In this document: one piece after another, positions 37,769 through 50,560 of the stretch
Layout: each line of letters opens with the position of its first letter
How positions within the stretch are numbered: the first letter of the stretch is position 1
NCBI GenBank assembly: GCA_036877525.1
Contig: JAZGTH010000064.1
Coordinates: forward strand, 509,001 to 573,000
From: Chromobotia macracanthus
Taxonomy: Eukaryota; Chordata; Actinopteri; Cypriniformes; Botiidae
Direction of reading: 5' to 3'
Length of the DNA: 64,000 nucleotides
Program-made: the position numbers and the translations under genes
The notes under the pieces: model-generated
Told to the model about the DNA's origin: nothing
What the model saw: the letters and a program-made list of their open reading frames with translations, nothing else
Databases searched by the model: none

Positions 37769-40721
37769 TTACTACCTGATGCCAAGCAGAAGAACATAAA
37801 GAGCACTATTTGCTGCCTACACAGAGCACCCCAAATCTGTTACTTATGTTTTATTTATTTTAGGATGCTGTCTTAGAAGGCAGCTCACTAGGTTTTGGTA
37901 TAAAGTCACAGAGATTGTGAAAATATTGGTATCAGAATGTAAACATTAACAGTTTAAGCAAAATAGAGCAAAAGAGAAAGATACAAAAATAGAGGGTGCA
38001 AACATAACAACAGTGGTTAAAGACAGATGAGAAAGATCATCTAAACTTTGAGAATGTAAAAAAAAGTCTTACATGAAGATAAAAGGAAAAATAAAGAGAG
38101 GACAGAGAGAGAGAGAGAAATAGAGAAAGATATAAGAAAGATTGTGTTGCAGAGGTTGCCAGAGTAGTTAAAATGATGCCAGTGAGAGGGTGGCCTTGGA
38201 AAACTAAGAGTGCAAACAGGACAGCGAATCAAAACCCAGAATACTCCCACTCCGCTGCCGTGTCTGACCAATCAGCAAGCGGAATGTCAGTAAGGTCACA
38301 GCACCAAAGGGAGATACACACACGAACACGACCAACCGCATGCGAAGCATTCCCGCAAACCAACTCAAACATGAGGTAAGAGTTTTAATCATTTGTGTTA
38401 TTTCTAAATAAATAAAATATGATTCCATTGCAAAAAATGAAACTATACAAAATTAAATACGCACCCACGATATCTACAGTTAGTAATAAATTATGATTGT
38501 TAAATACTTAAGGCATTTCAACGGACATAACCCTGTGTAAACGATCAACGTGAGCCATCATCCACCAATCAACACACAGAACACTGGGGAGGGGAGCCAA
38601 CACACAGGCTAAAATCGCAGCTTGTTGGTTAAAATAAAAATTACTATTTTATAAGACAAAACAGATGCTACTTGGCCCTCAGAAATTTGTAATTCTCACC
38701 TCAATCCCCAAATGGTTTTAGGTCAGAATAACAAACAAAGCACTTTAAGGAAAAAACTAAGACCAGAAACGCACTTAACACAAGTATAAAAGAACACAGA
38801 CACAAATGCTTAACAGACACATTGTGCACAGTCCTATTGTACCTACACATTTCATAGTAGCAGTCACACATCTCAGTACTCAGACATTTTAACTGGTTCA
38901 GTATTAGTCTTTTCGAACTGTTGTTCTGCTATGACAGTATTTGACCTGAAACTGAAGTTTTGTGTAGCCACAAGCATTTGTGTTCACATACTTAAAGCGT
39001 TTTGGCCTTAAGAGAGCAAAAGTGAATCAATTCTGTGCCGTTTGGTTTTGGCCCGTCTCAACCCACTTGTGTGCTGTTGGCGGATGGTTCTCTATAACAC
39101 AACATTCTACATTGTAGTTCTAGCAATACAGCATAGCAACCAGCATAGCAACCACGAGGGGAGACCTGTCACACAAAAACACGGTTGGACACACACAAGC
39201 CCCGCCACCTTCCAAACACTGCATGTTTTAAATACCAATAATAAATACAGTAACCATGGCAGCGCAGCACCAGAGTGAGGCTGGGCACTTTAGCTATGCT
39301 CACATGTGCTTTTTTCAGTAGGCATTTAGGGTCAAAGGTCATGGCAGGGTCTCAGTCTATCGTACGCACACACAAACACACTCGCATACAAGCTACATGA
39401 GTCTGATAATGTTACAGATCGTCACAGCTTAAAGGAGCTAAAACACATTCATGCAGTATCATACCGCTATGCGCACACACACACGCGCACACATTTCCAG
39501 GTGTACCTTGAAACAACAACCCAAGCACAGATGCATGCAACAACTACTGCGCCTATCTACATGAATCCATCAATCACAACATTCTCCGCCTACTTTTCCT
39601 GGAGCATTTTTTAAGACAACAGCCCTCCTCCTGCTGTCTTTGAAATGAGTAATTAGAGTCATTTTTTGTTTGTTTTTATCTTTTTTGAGTGTGTGTGTGT
39701 GTGTTGTTTTTTTGGCTTTTCTATGTGACCCTCACGGAATCTGTGCACACAGAACTCTGCAGCAGTGTCAGTAACTAACCAGATACAGAAAATAACAACT
39801 GAATGCTTGTGTTTCTCATTGTAACATCTGATATATTTCTTCATATTTTATACCAGGCCTGTTTGATGGTAAAATTTGTTGACGTTGATTGAGAGGTAAC
39901 CTAAGCCTAATTATTCCAGCCTATATTATACAAAATATTTGGAAGGATTACAAAACATATGCCTAAATTTTACCCTCATAGAAGTAAAATAATGTCTCTT
40001 AGAGTACAAAAAAGGTCTCTTAAAGGAAAGGTTAATTTCTGACACAGATTCACAGATTTCTGCCGAATTAAAAAACCAAAAACAAATTCAGCACAGAAAA
40101 TGATGGAAAGGCCTGCAGATTCCGCCTGGGCCCTGTTAATGACCAATAAAAATAACATTAACACACACAATACACACACACGCACCTAAATGAAGATCAA
40201 GCGTACAGACACGCACACAAACAATGCTGAAATAGCTCCAGTGTGTAAGACTAAAGCAGTATTGCAGATCATAAAAACAGTGGACAACACACTTACACAC
40301 ACACACACACACTCCAGCAGCTAGATTTGACAGTGTCCTATCTGCCAAAAGAGCTTTATCATGTATATACGTGTGTGTGTGTGTGTGTGTGTGTGTTCTA
40401 TCATTAATTAGTGTGTGAATGTGTGTGTGTGTATTGTATGCAAGCTGAGGGTCTTTAGTTAAGTTCATGGCTTAAGGAATTGCACAAATACACACACATA
40501 TGCTACGGACACACACCATTTCCCTACAAACAGAATCACTCCTCACAACAGACCCTTTAGTTCTACCAGCATGTGTGTGTGTGTGTGAGTGTGTAGTGTC
40601 AGTTGTCATTGGCTCAGTTAAGTGTGTGTATGTTTAGTGCGTATTGAATGGCTCATTGTGTGAAATCTAGCGGGGTGCGTTGATTTGTACACATGCGTGT
40701 AGGTACTATACAGTGTGTGTG
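37769..40721. other. Spacer downstream of ark2c; may include its 3' UTR
   Basis: No supportable open reading frame. It contains CA-rich stretches (39,360-39,500; 40,155-40,440) and ordinary AT-rich sequence. If ark2c has a long 3' UTR it would extend into this stretch; candidate AATAAA signals on the minus strand are too frequent to choose one with confidence. Confidence 0.55.
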
Positions 40722-40727
40722 TTTATT
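40722..40727 (-). terminator. Candidate polyadenylation signal of ark2c (AATAAA)
   Basis: TTTATT on the plus strand lies about 145 bases downstream of the ark2c stop codon. It is the first canonical hexamer after the stop; use is inferred. Confidence 0.35.
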
Positions 40728-40870
40728 TGGATGTAAACCCTGCATACGAGGGTTTTCTACATAGAGATATATGTAGATGCATGTGTGTGTGTTTCATAAT
40801 AGCAGAAAAGGAGCTTGTATTCCAGCTCTCAAGGTGGGAGTTATTTGTTAATGTGGATGCTGTATATATT

Positions 40871-41440
40871 TTAGCTCTCAGGGGTGAGCTGTGTTTGGAT
40901 GTCCACTCTGCAGATGGGACATTTCCTACTGGTGGCCAGCCATTGATCCACACACGCCTGATGAAATAAATGCATACAGGGTAACCGCCTGGAGACAGAG
41001 AGAGAGATGCTTATTTATGTTATATTTATTGAGTAAGGATATTTTGACATAAACAGTGCACTATGCAGGATAATGCAAAAACAAAGTATGGACTTATACA
41101 GAAATAATTCCTCTTAATCATTACTTATGATCTATTTGAAGTGTGTGCGGCTGTATGTCAACAAAAACACTGTCCTCTGTCTGTATTTTCTCTTTTTTTG
41201 TTGTTTTGGGATGCCCAGGTTGTTTCTGGGAGGCAACCACTGGCCAGTGACAGCCCCCAATCAGAAACGTTGCACAGGTGAGAAAAGGCCAAGTTTGGAA
41301 TGCTGTGCATGTACTGGAGTCTGTAGTATACACTACCTGACATCTTCCCCATCCTCCAGCATGGAGAGGCAGATGGTGCACTTCTCATCTACATCAGACT
41401 CTTCATCAGTCTCACACAACTTCAGATCCAGTGGCTTCCG
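40871..41440 (-). other. ark2c: ark2c exons 7-8: RING-H2 domain
   Basis: Exon 7 (41440-41337) carries the acidic ESDVDEK lead-in and the first zinc ligands CTIC; exon 8 (40988-40871) carries [14 protein letters not shown] and CPIC. All eight zinc ligands (C3H2C3) are present with canonical spacing, and the E2-contact residues typical of Arkadia-type RINGs (Ile after the first Cys, Trp before the sixth ligand block) are conserved. The domain is expected to be catalytically competent. Confidence 0.95.
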
Positions 41441-44400
41441 CTATACACACACAGAATGATTACGTGTGTTAGCAGCAGAAGCCATTCATCTGGGCCCAGA
41501 GGTCAAATCTAATATTCATCACTGGTTATAGAATGGCAGTCATAGCTGTTATCAAAGAGTTGTGTGATTTTTCTGTATGTGTGTTTACCTTCTTGTATTT
41601 GTGAGGGAAGGTGAATCTCTCTATGGTGGTCTGCACTGCTCCTCGACTCACACTTCCCAATCGATCTTCTAACTGAAGCAATTCCTGCAAACAGTCAAAC
41701 AATATAAAACCTTGTTTAGTGGAGAAGTGTGTTAAAGTGTGTGCGTATGTTTGTGTGTGTATGAAATGTATTTGTTACACTTTTAGGAAGAAAAACTGAA
41801 AATGTTCTCAAATAAATAGCTAAACCTGACCAAAACTAAGTAAGGACTAAATTATCAGAACTAAATTAGTTACAAAATCAAAAACGCATGTGTGTGTATG
41901 TTACCTCATAGCTCTCCCGAACAGCAGAAGAGTGCCTACTGGGACTCAGGCTCTGGAGGGCCAGCAGGTGGAGCTGTGGATAAGGATAGTTCCTTATCTC
42001 ATGGACAACCTACAGAAAATACATATAACCTCTCCTAATTAATACATGTAGTACATTCAGACTCTTGACAATTACTGACACCATAGATTGAGCAGCTGAC
42101 ATCCAGAGTCGTGCTAAAGACATTCAAGGCACACAGACACTCACCACATGGGTGGAAGCACTGCTCCTCGGGAGGTGGTGCATTCTGGGAGAGGCCAGGT
42201 AGTGCTGGTAGGGTTGAGGAATCTGCTGCAGTGGATACTGATGAGGCACACCTGCATCCACACTGAGATCCCTACAAAAAAAACACACAATCCTTTAAAA
42301 TAGTTTTGGTGATGGGAATGGTTACAAATACAGATTGTGTGCACTGTCAAGAAAATTATGGAAAAGGCTCATTTTTTGGTCTGTTTTTCCAAAAGATAAA
42401 AACGATCAATTTTACATTAAGGTATTAGCTGAAAGTGATGTCAAACACACCTACTGTTTACTACTTACCAGTCTGTGCCTTCTGCCAGATATCTGGGCTG
42501 CTGTGGGATTGGCTGTGGGACATGTAGAGGCGGAGCATATTCATATCCTGGGCGTAACCGATGTGTGTTTAGTGGTACTCTCTCCTGTGTGCGTCTGTGG
42601 AGACATGACATTAGGATCTAGAATATATTTAGAATATGAGGACTAGAGAAAAATAGAATTTTGTGTGTTTAAAAATGTATTATGCATGTGTGTTTTCTAC
42701 CTGCGCTGCAGTAGTTGTTGCTGGATGAGGTATTGCTGCTGTAAGGCCTGAGGTAGGAAAGGGGGTGGGACTTCTTGGTACTGGGGCGGGGCAAGGGGAG
42801 GGGGCGGGAACTCAGCAGGCAGAGGCGTCGCCGTAGCAGCCAGGTGAAAATGCCGGCAGGAGGTAGCATGAGTATGCTGGTGCCTGCTAAAATGTGCTCC
42901 TGTACAGGCCAACCAATAACAGAACAGAAAGAGTCCACACACATTTATTTTATCACTTCAAAAAGCAATTAGTGGCTCTGATTATTACTAAATAAAAAAC
43001 CCAGAGGATAATCTATCCATCTTACAAAGTAACAATGAATCATATCTGGTAAATTTCATTACAAAACTGCAGTAACATTATTTGTTTTTACAAAATTGTA
43101 CTAACAAAACTCCAGAAAAGTTCTTACAACATTTGGAGATGTTGTATAAATTTATGATTTTACAGCAGTAACAATTAGCAGGATACTTCACCCAAAAATT
43201 CTTCCATCATTTACTTCAAAATATTACCCATTGACTTCCATTGTATGGACAAACCCACTGAGACATTTCTCAAAATAAATTATTTTGTGTTTCACAGAAG
43301 AAATAAAATCATATAGGTTTAAAATGACATGAAAGTGAGTAAGATGAGTCTTTTGACCTTTTTGACTATCCTTTTTAATTAAGCGTCCTAAAGCGTCCTA
43401 AGTATTTTTGTATAAAACGCTGCAGGGCATTGCAGATGAGCATTAATGCCATCCAGTAACACACAAAGCAGCAACTTGGCAACCCCTAAAATTAAAAAAT
43501 TTTATTAAAAAAAAAAAAAACAATGGGAACCTAACTACACCTTTACTTAACCACCTCCTGCTAAATGTTAGGACCAATAACATCGTAAGGACCTGATTAC
43601 CTAGTCACAATCTCGCGCAATTAGCTATCCTTTGGAATGCTCCTCTATCGCATTTGACTGTGATTTTGACTGCTTGGAGATCCCATTTAAGAGGACTTAT
43701 ATTGGACCTAATGACAGGTGTTTATTAGAACCCCAGACGTGTGCAGCGCTGATTCAGCAGTCAAACGCAGATTCCCTAACAAACATAACAGGCACAGATG
43801 GAGCAGTGGTGAGGGTGGTGAGGATGGGGGCTGGGTAATGACCACTGAGGGTGAATGAGGGGGTTTGTGGAGGGGGAGGGGAAAGGATAGAGAAAAGGGG
43901 GGGGGGGGGTCATTTGTCAGCTGTTCTTCAAACTTCTATTTCAGCCCTTCAGCTGTCCAACACACACACACCACACACACACAGCCAAAAGTTTACAAGT
44001 CAGTTACTTCATACCTCGCACGTTGTATAAACCAACAGAAAACAAGCTTTGGTGAAAGCCATTAAAACCTTTTCGAGATGTTTTTTGAAGGTGTGCATTT
44101 AATAATCAACACTCTGAAATTCTTTAATCAAATCGGTTGTTCAAATTGGTCGTCAAATAATTGTGACCTCTAAATGGTATAAATTTTCATTGTCCCAGGC
44201 TACACATTTACTATACAGCTGAGCTAGTTTCATCACTTCAGCATCACTTACATAATATTTTCAACTCAAATGCATATTTAGTTTATTTATGTGGTAAATC
44301 AATAGACATTTACATATTCAATCCTTTCAGAGTGACACAAGACTGCTTTACGTTTTCAAGTTCTGATCTCCCTGTCAGGGTTTAGTTTCTTGGCATCAAA

Positions 44401-47400
44401 CTCTTCTGGCTACACAAGACTGATTTGTCAGAATGCAACTTGTAATGCAACACAAGTATGTATTGTATTCTCTGTTGCTTCTGAGGATGTTAAAATAACC
44501 ATTACTGTAAACCTCAAACAGAGGAATTCCTCGTCTGGTTTAATAGCATTTTGAATACTGAGATCTGTTGCCACCATAGAGCACATGCATGCTTGTTGTA
44601 TATATACATATACAACAGACGCATATGTACAAACTGTTGCTTTGAATCGCTGACACATTTTTTAAAGTTTGATTATTTGTTAATACTTGGTAAAACATAT
44701 GTTGAAATAATTCTGACATGTTGAAATTTAAAAAAAGTAAATATGGAACTATATGGAAGCTATGTTATGATGTAATAATTAAAAAACGCTTAACTACCAT
44801 TTAAAATTTTCCAAGGTTTCATGGCAAAACAATGTGAAACTTTTCTGCCTTACACACAATACAAATATAACTACTGTGTAGGTCTTGATTTTGCAGCTAT
44901 TTTATCTGGTTGATTCCAAGAGTATTTTGAAGGAAATTGCGCGGTGTGTGTTTCTTAAAATGCTATTTTTTTCCAGGGTCATTGTGAGGGTGGCTCGTCT
45001 TATAAAGGTCTGAGAGAAGAATTTTAAATTCTTAGTCTTTTGCCCTGCGGGGACAAAAAACACACACACTTTGAGGAAAAGATGGAATTTTCACAGTGCA
45101 AAAGTGCAGAAACTGTTGATATAAAATTGTTATTGTCCTTTCTGACACCACCTTTAGAGAACAGAACAAAACAGGCAATTTTCTCAGTGGGAAATATTCC
45201 CCAAGGCCCCCGAAATTCAAGCAAAACTCTTAGATCAGCAGAAATACATGAAGCGTGCAGTTCCCACCCTGAATTCTAATCATCATCTTCTCTGTGTTCC
45301 TCAGAAACTCAGTGATGGGTTTGTGCAAAAATATTGATCAGTAGACATCTAACAGTTGTGGAGTACATAGCACCTTATGAAATGGTACTTTTTTCCCCTC
45401 AAAGGCCATGCAAACAGCTCCTGTATGTGGAATGAATAAGTATTTATTGATTGACTGAAATCCTTCCATTATTAGCAATAAAGGTCACTGTTTGAAGGTC
45501 AAGCAGCAGGGCTTATTTATTGAGTTCTTTTAAGCTTAAATCACATTTATCTGTGTTTTATCCAGCCCTTATCTCCTAACCCCTAACCTTTAACCTCTAA
45601 CCTTACTGTCTGGTGACCCATTTTGCTAATTAATAGTCACTACTGTGTTTTTAATACTCAATGCACACTACTACAAATATGTATGCACTAGTTTAGATGG
45701 GTTAAATGCAGGACAAATTCAGAGTATGCTGATAACAGAATAACTATTGCAAAACAAGGGTAAGGGTTAAACTTCGGCTGAGTAACCAGCACATAACTTG
45801 CAATAATATAGAAATACATTGTTTTGTCCTAATCTAACCTAAATCTTCTGTCATAGATTTTAGACTCAGAACTTACAACTGACATTGTCAATATAAAGGG
45901 CCATTTAAAACCCATTTTAATTTTTGTTTTTGGCATATTTCCAAGCGTAAAGGGAATTAATGCAAAACAGGATTTAATTTTCACCCCAAACCAGAAGACT
46001 AATGAGAAAGACAGGGAGATAAACAACTGCAGAGACCAAATAGTGAAATGCATGATGAGATGTGCGACTCAAAGTGACTTTCCCTCCATTTATGTGAGTG
46101 TACTTGGGGTGAACGTTCCCATAATTCACTCTGGCAAGAGGGAGGAGCTGAGATATGATTTGAGCAGGAGCCAAAAGGCAATAGAGTGAAGTGGGAGGGG
46201 TTTGAGGGTACGACACATGAAAATCAGCAGAAAGCACACTGAGGGTTAGGGGAAAAACTACAGTCTTTATTGGAAAATATTAGTATGAGTGGAACTGTGT
46301 GATCATAATAATAATAATAGTAATAACACTAGCTCCATGCAAATAAAGAGCAAAAACAAGGCCCGACCATGCTCCATAAAGTTAACATAACAGAAGCAGC
46401 ATCCAATGGGAAGATGTGTGTGCTACAACAGTCAGTACAGCTGAACATATCTACACAAAGATACATTGGAATCTGCTGTTCAATGTTTGAAAAAGAACCA
46501 ATTAAAATAAAGAGTAAATAAATAAACATGGTCATGCATTACAGCCTAGTACAGGAAACAGAAGGCAAAGAACCACAACCAAAGAAATAGAGACATATTT
46601 AAACTAGGAGGACATCTACAGTGCACTTCTAGTGATCCCTGTTAAGTGGATGACATTCGCGCTCGCACAGCGCAAGAAACGCTTGTCAGTAGCGCTAGGC
46701 TTATGCTTTGCAGCATGGGTGAAGCCAAATGAATGAGGGTCAGTTTGAGTGGAGATCGGGTACAGTGTGCCAATGAATTCTGAGGTTATTAGCATTTTGA
46801 CTACAATTAGGCCAAGTTTAAAAGCAATTATAAAAGCTCATGAAATTATTACTTCTAAAGTGAAAACATTTAGAATAGAAACTGGACAATGTAATAAAAC
46901 AAGCTGTTTATGTCAACGCTTAATGTGACAGAACGCTAGCATTAGCTGCTTATGCAAAGGCACTTTAGACTATTCATAATTGTTGTGAAATAGCTGCATG
47001 TCTAAATTTTCGCTGAATTACTCTTCAGGGATCAGGAATGCTCAACTGACTAATTTCTCAGTCTACCTTATATATGTATATATATTTATATATACATATA
47101 TTTATACATCTACTTCTGATGCAGATAAATTGCAATAATGTACAAAACTTACATTAATTTACATGAACTGAATGACAAAGAACCCCCCTCCCCAAATCTA
47201 AATTCTGTCATTAAATACTCGCCCCATGTTGTTCTAAACTCATACACTTTGTTAGTTTTTTTTTTGCAACACAAAAGGTTAATTTATTTTTAAAAACTTT
47301 ACTGCAGCTCCAGAAAAGATTTCCATACAATGTTTATAAAGACCATGTTTGTCAGGCTTGAAGAAGGATCAGAAGACATTATTAAATCATAAACCAAAGC

Positions 47401-49571
47401 ACATAGTACTTGTGCATTTGTTTGTTTGCACTACTGTGTTGAACAGGAAGAAGTTACTGCTCGCTGAAAATCGTTCATTATCCATTACAAAATCAAACTG
47501 GTTATTTAGTTATATGTATTATATGTAGTTTCTGTATTTTGTCTTTTATGGAGCTTGACAAATGTTACTGTTGTCTTTTTTAAAAGCTACGTAAAATTCC
47601 ACAGAAAATACAACAACATGCAATACACTATGAGGGCGAGTAAATAATTACAGAATTTTCATTTTTAGCTTATTTATTCTTTTAAATCAGACGGAAGTCA
47701 TTTAAAACATTTATGTACCTCCTTGGGAGGCAAATTCCACAGAGCGCAGGGTGCCCTAGTAAGCTTGAAAAATAAATAATTTGAACACACAATAAGCTTT
47801 TCTATTAAGTTTGTTTGTCCACTAAACCTTTGTTAGAATTTCAGCAAAATCACACTGGCACAGAACACCCGCCTTCCCCAAAAGACAAGACAGACATGTG
47901 TTTAGGGGTCGATCAAGCCCAGCTATGATCGAGTGAGAGGCCAATGCATCCACTTGACAGAAATTTACAGCAAAAATGTTGGTCTATCCACACTGAGAAT
48001 GACACAAATCACAATGACAGTCGTAAAAAAGCTAAATGCTACAATGAGTTGTTATTTTTGTAAAAGCAACAATGACCATTTAAAATAAGAAGACAGGAGA
48101 CTTCTTCTAGTGAAGAGAGTGTTATTCTGCAGTCGGTTACACAGGAGGATATATTGGATGAGTGAGAGTTTGTTTGTAATGTCGTCTTCAGATGGAAAGA
48201 GAGGGAATGAGGAAGAGGGATTCACAACACAGCTAGATGCAGGGCAGGCAGAGGCTATAGCACAGCCACGGCGGGTGATCGTTAGATACACAATGGAAGG
48301 GAACAGAGCTCGGAAAAAATGCGGTATGTAGAATCAGCCCCCAGACTATGGAACAAGGAAAAAAATAGAAACAAAATACAAGCACAATCAATGAAACAAT
48401 CGGTGCCAGGGCATGGCTAGAAAATGCATGTCATTTACCATTATTATTTGTATTATTATAATATGCACACGTTTTATATGGATGCATCTTTTAACTATTG
48501 GTGCAAAAGCATGGCAATTAAATGAACATACTTCAACAATTATTATAGAATTGCCACATATTTTACACGAATGCATTTTTTCTGTTGGTGCAGCATGGCT
48601 AAAACGCATGCATTTCATCATTTCTGTCGCTGCTATTATCATTATCATTACATAAATGGCAAAGATATCGTATAGGGATACAATCTTTTATCTATCCAGA
48701 CATGGCTGGCTATGGTGAGCTTTAAGATTCAGCCGTTTCTCCAACATTACAGCCGAATTAAACACCCACTGCAAGCCGTGATTACATTTTAATACAATTT
48801 AGCGCGTTTCTCGTTTATTGGCACATTTCAGCAGGTTCAGCTGAGGATATTTTGTGCCATTGCAACTGCCCACCAGTACACACCGACTGCTGAAGCCATG
48901 TTTAATTATTCATAAACAAAACGGATGTGAGGGAATGTAACGGGTCGTAAAGCGTTACCGAGACTGAAAACGACGCGACGCACGCGTCCTGTATAATCCA
49001 TGAACACTGCGCACAAGGGTGCGATGTTTTCCCCTATAATGTGAGCGTCCTAGTTTGTCGCGTACTTGCAGTGTAGACAGCTGCGTTGATTATAGCGACA
49101 AGTATGTCACGTCGCGCAAATCCAATACCAACATACATAACATTAAATAAACGCTTTAAGGTGATTTCACGTTAAACATACACCGTTCTCGACACAAAGA
49201 ATGACGCGTGCGTTCCGCGACGTCCAAACAGCAACGTGAACGTTTATATTGCAATATTGTTTATATTGCATTTAAGATGATATATATATATATATATATA
49301 TATCATATTTAGTATATATGTAAAACAAGTAGTATGTTAAGTGGTGGATGTGTTGTTTAAAGCCACGCCGCTAATCGAATCGCATAGGCTTCGTATTTGT
49401 GTCGCAAAGACGTACGCGACGCTCCGGGCAGGCCAGCTGCCTTTTGATCGCGTCCGAGCGACGCGACATCGGACGCGAATATCAGACGAGAGGAAATAAA
49501 GCACAATTACCTCTATTTCTTACAGAACCGAAGACTGGAAGAACCAGATATCCGACGTGAACTAACACCAT
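40871..49571 (-). CDS. ark2c: Arkadia-C-terminal-like RING-H2 E3 ubiquitin ligase, complete coding sequence in 8 exons
   Basis: Also known as rnf165. Nuclear E3 ligase that, like the C-terminal half of Arkadia, promotes TGF-beta/BMP signalling by marking SnoN/Ski-type repressors. Exons (high to low): 49571-49511, 42899-42701, 42594-42469, 42271-42145, 42009-41905, 41684-41589, 41440-41337, 40988-40871. The total of 936 nt closes in frame (311 aa). The N-terminus MVLVHVGYLVLPVFGSVRNR matches my recollection of mammalian ARK2C exactly. HATSCRHFHL and a Pro/Gln-rich region follow, then the NRG-type motif TIERFTFPHKYKK. The RING-H2 is C259, C262, C277, H279, H282, C285, C296, C299, with the family signature [25 protein letters not shown] and the end CPICRVDIQTQL. 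The first intron (6.6 kb) separates exon 1 at the CpG-rich promoter from the rest. No disabling change. Confidence 0.96.
43180..43350 (+). mobile_element. Degraded MITE-like copy
   Basis: 'acttcacccaaaaattcttcc', 'attgacttccattgtatgg', 'gtgtttcacagaagaaat' and 'atgaaagtgagtaa' appear in the same order as in the fuller copy at 61,087-61,370. Confidence 0.6.
47195..47690 (+). mobile_element. MITE-like copy with inserted or diverged middle
   Basis: The left end 'aaattctgtcattaaatactc' with 'gttgttctaaactcatacac' lies at 47,200-47,250. The right end 'tatgagggcgagtaaataatt' with 'acagaattttcattttta' lies at 47,630-47,680. The family is normally about 300 bases, so about 200 extra bases separate the ends. 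Confidence 0.5.
48404..48660. repeat. Degenerate tandem repeat, about 2.5 units of roughly 90 bases
   Basis: Units share the order 'gcatggctaaaa/gcatggcaatt', 'atgcat.tcatt', TATTAT-type AT tract, 'cac..ttttata..atgcat.ttt', 'ttggtgca'. Unit starts are near 48,410, 48,508 and 48,592. It lies in ark2c intron 1, about 0.9 kb from exon 1. Confidence 0.5.
49277..49305. repeat. TA microsatellite
   Basis: An alternating TA run flanked by GATGA/TCAT, self-complementary, in ark2c intron 1 close to the promoter. Confidence 0.9.
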
Positions 49572-49850
49572 CCTGGCTCCTTTGTTGCTGTGCTGCCCAT
49601 GGACACCTTCGCCTTCCTATACGAGACCATTCAAAATGCAGCCCAGACGCCAGCTGCCCCGCACACAAAGAGATTTCCAGCCAATCAGCGAGCCCCGTGC
49701 CGCTTCCTGTAACTACGGACGCAGCCAATCAGTGCGGTCGGCACGGCGGCGAGTCTTTTGTGAATTGTCGGTGACGTCAGAGCCGCTGGATTGCGCACTG
49801 GACGCAGCGGAGACGCAACGCTTCTGCGCCGACGCTGTGACGTCAGGGTG
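49500..49850 (-). promoter_or_regulatory. ark2c promoter: CpG-rich with paired CRE and inverted CCAAT sites
   Basis: CpG-rich sequence covers exon 1 and its upstream flank. There are two perfect CRE palindromes TGACGTCA (49772-49779 and 49838-49845) and two CCAATCAG sites on the plus strand, that is inverted CCAAT boxes for this gene (49681 and 49725). The region is TATA-less, as is usual for housekeeping-like CpG promoters. Binding is inferred from the motifs. Confidence 0.6.
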
Positions 49851-50452
49851 TCAATACTGAAGCAGAACAAATAATAATAATTAATAATAATGTCACCACT
49901 CCGTTTTCTCTGTTACAGAAACAGGCATGTTCAGGGTTACAATTCACGGACAGCATCTCTAGTATTCTGTTATTTAGCCCACCAGCTGATAAAGAGTAGT
50001 GCAGTATGTATCAGTAGCCTTATGTATTAGAACAAACTTGTCACGTTTAATTGCGTTACGTTTAATTGTGTGCATTTAATTTCAAACCGGGTTAAATAAA
50101 TGTGTAATGTTTCTTTTCCAAACCAGCAATCTGACAATTTTCACATGGCAGGGAAAAATCTTTAGACTTATGTGGGACCTGAGACAAATTTAGGGACCAG
50201 AATATTACACTAGTTTTGTTATATTATACAATACAATATAATAGTCGGCCATAGTTGGTCCTGTGGTAAACCCCCCCGCCCGATGTTTTGTATATTTCTG
50301 TTGATAATTTTAAATCTCTTTCGTAACAGAGCAAGAGAGTGAATCACAGACAGACATGGACTCTATATAGGGGGTATAAAGGGGGTAGGTTACTTTGAAA
50401 GACTATACACTCCATATGTCATTCCTTATACCCTTTCAGGAGCCCCTTTCCC

Positions 50453-50560
<108 letters not shown>

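Larger units (their letters stand above)
42900..49510 (-). other. ark2c intron 1
   Basis: A 6.6-kb intron. It contains MITE-like fragments (43,180-43,350; 47,195-47,690), a poly-G run near 43,897, an AT-rich palindromic tract (47,066-47,110), a degenerate tandem repeat (48,404-48,660) and a TA microsatellite (49,277-49,305). No coding segment is supportable. Confidence 0.8.

Noticed and set aside
49513..49728. 71-codon minus-strand frame over ark2c exon 1
   Set aside because: The real frame in this place is the 20-residue ark2c N-terminus in another phase; this frame is a product of CpG-rich sequence.
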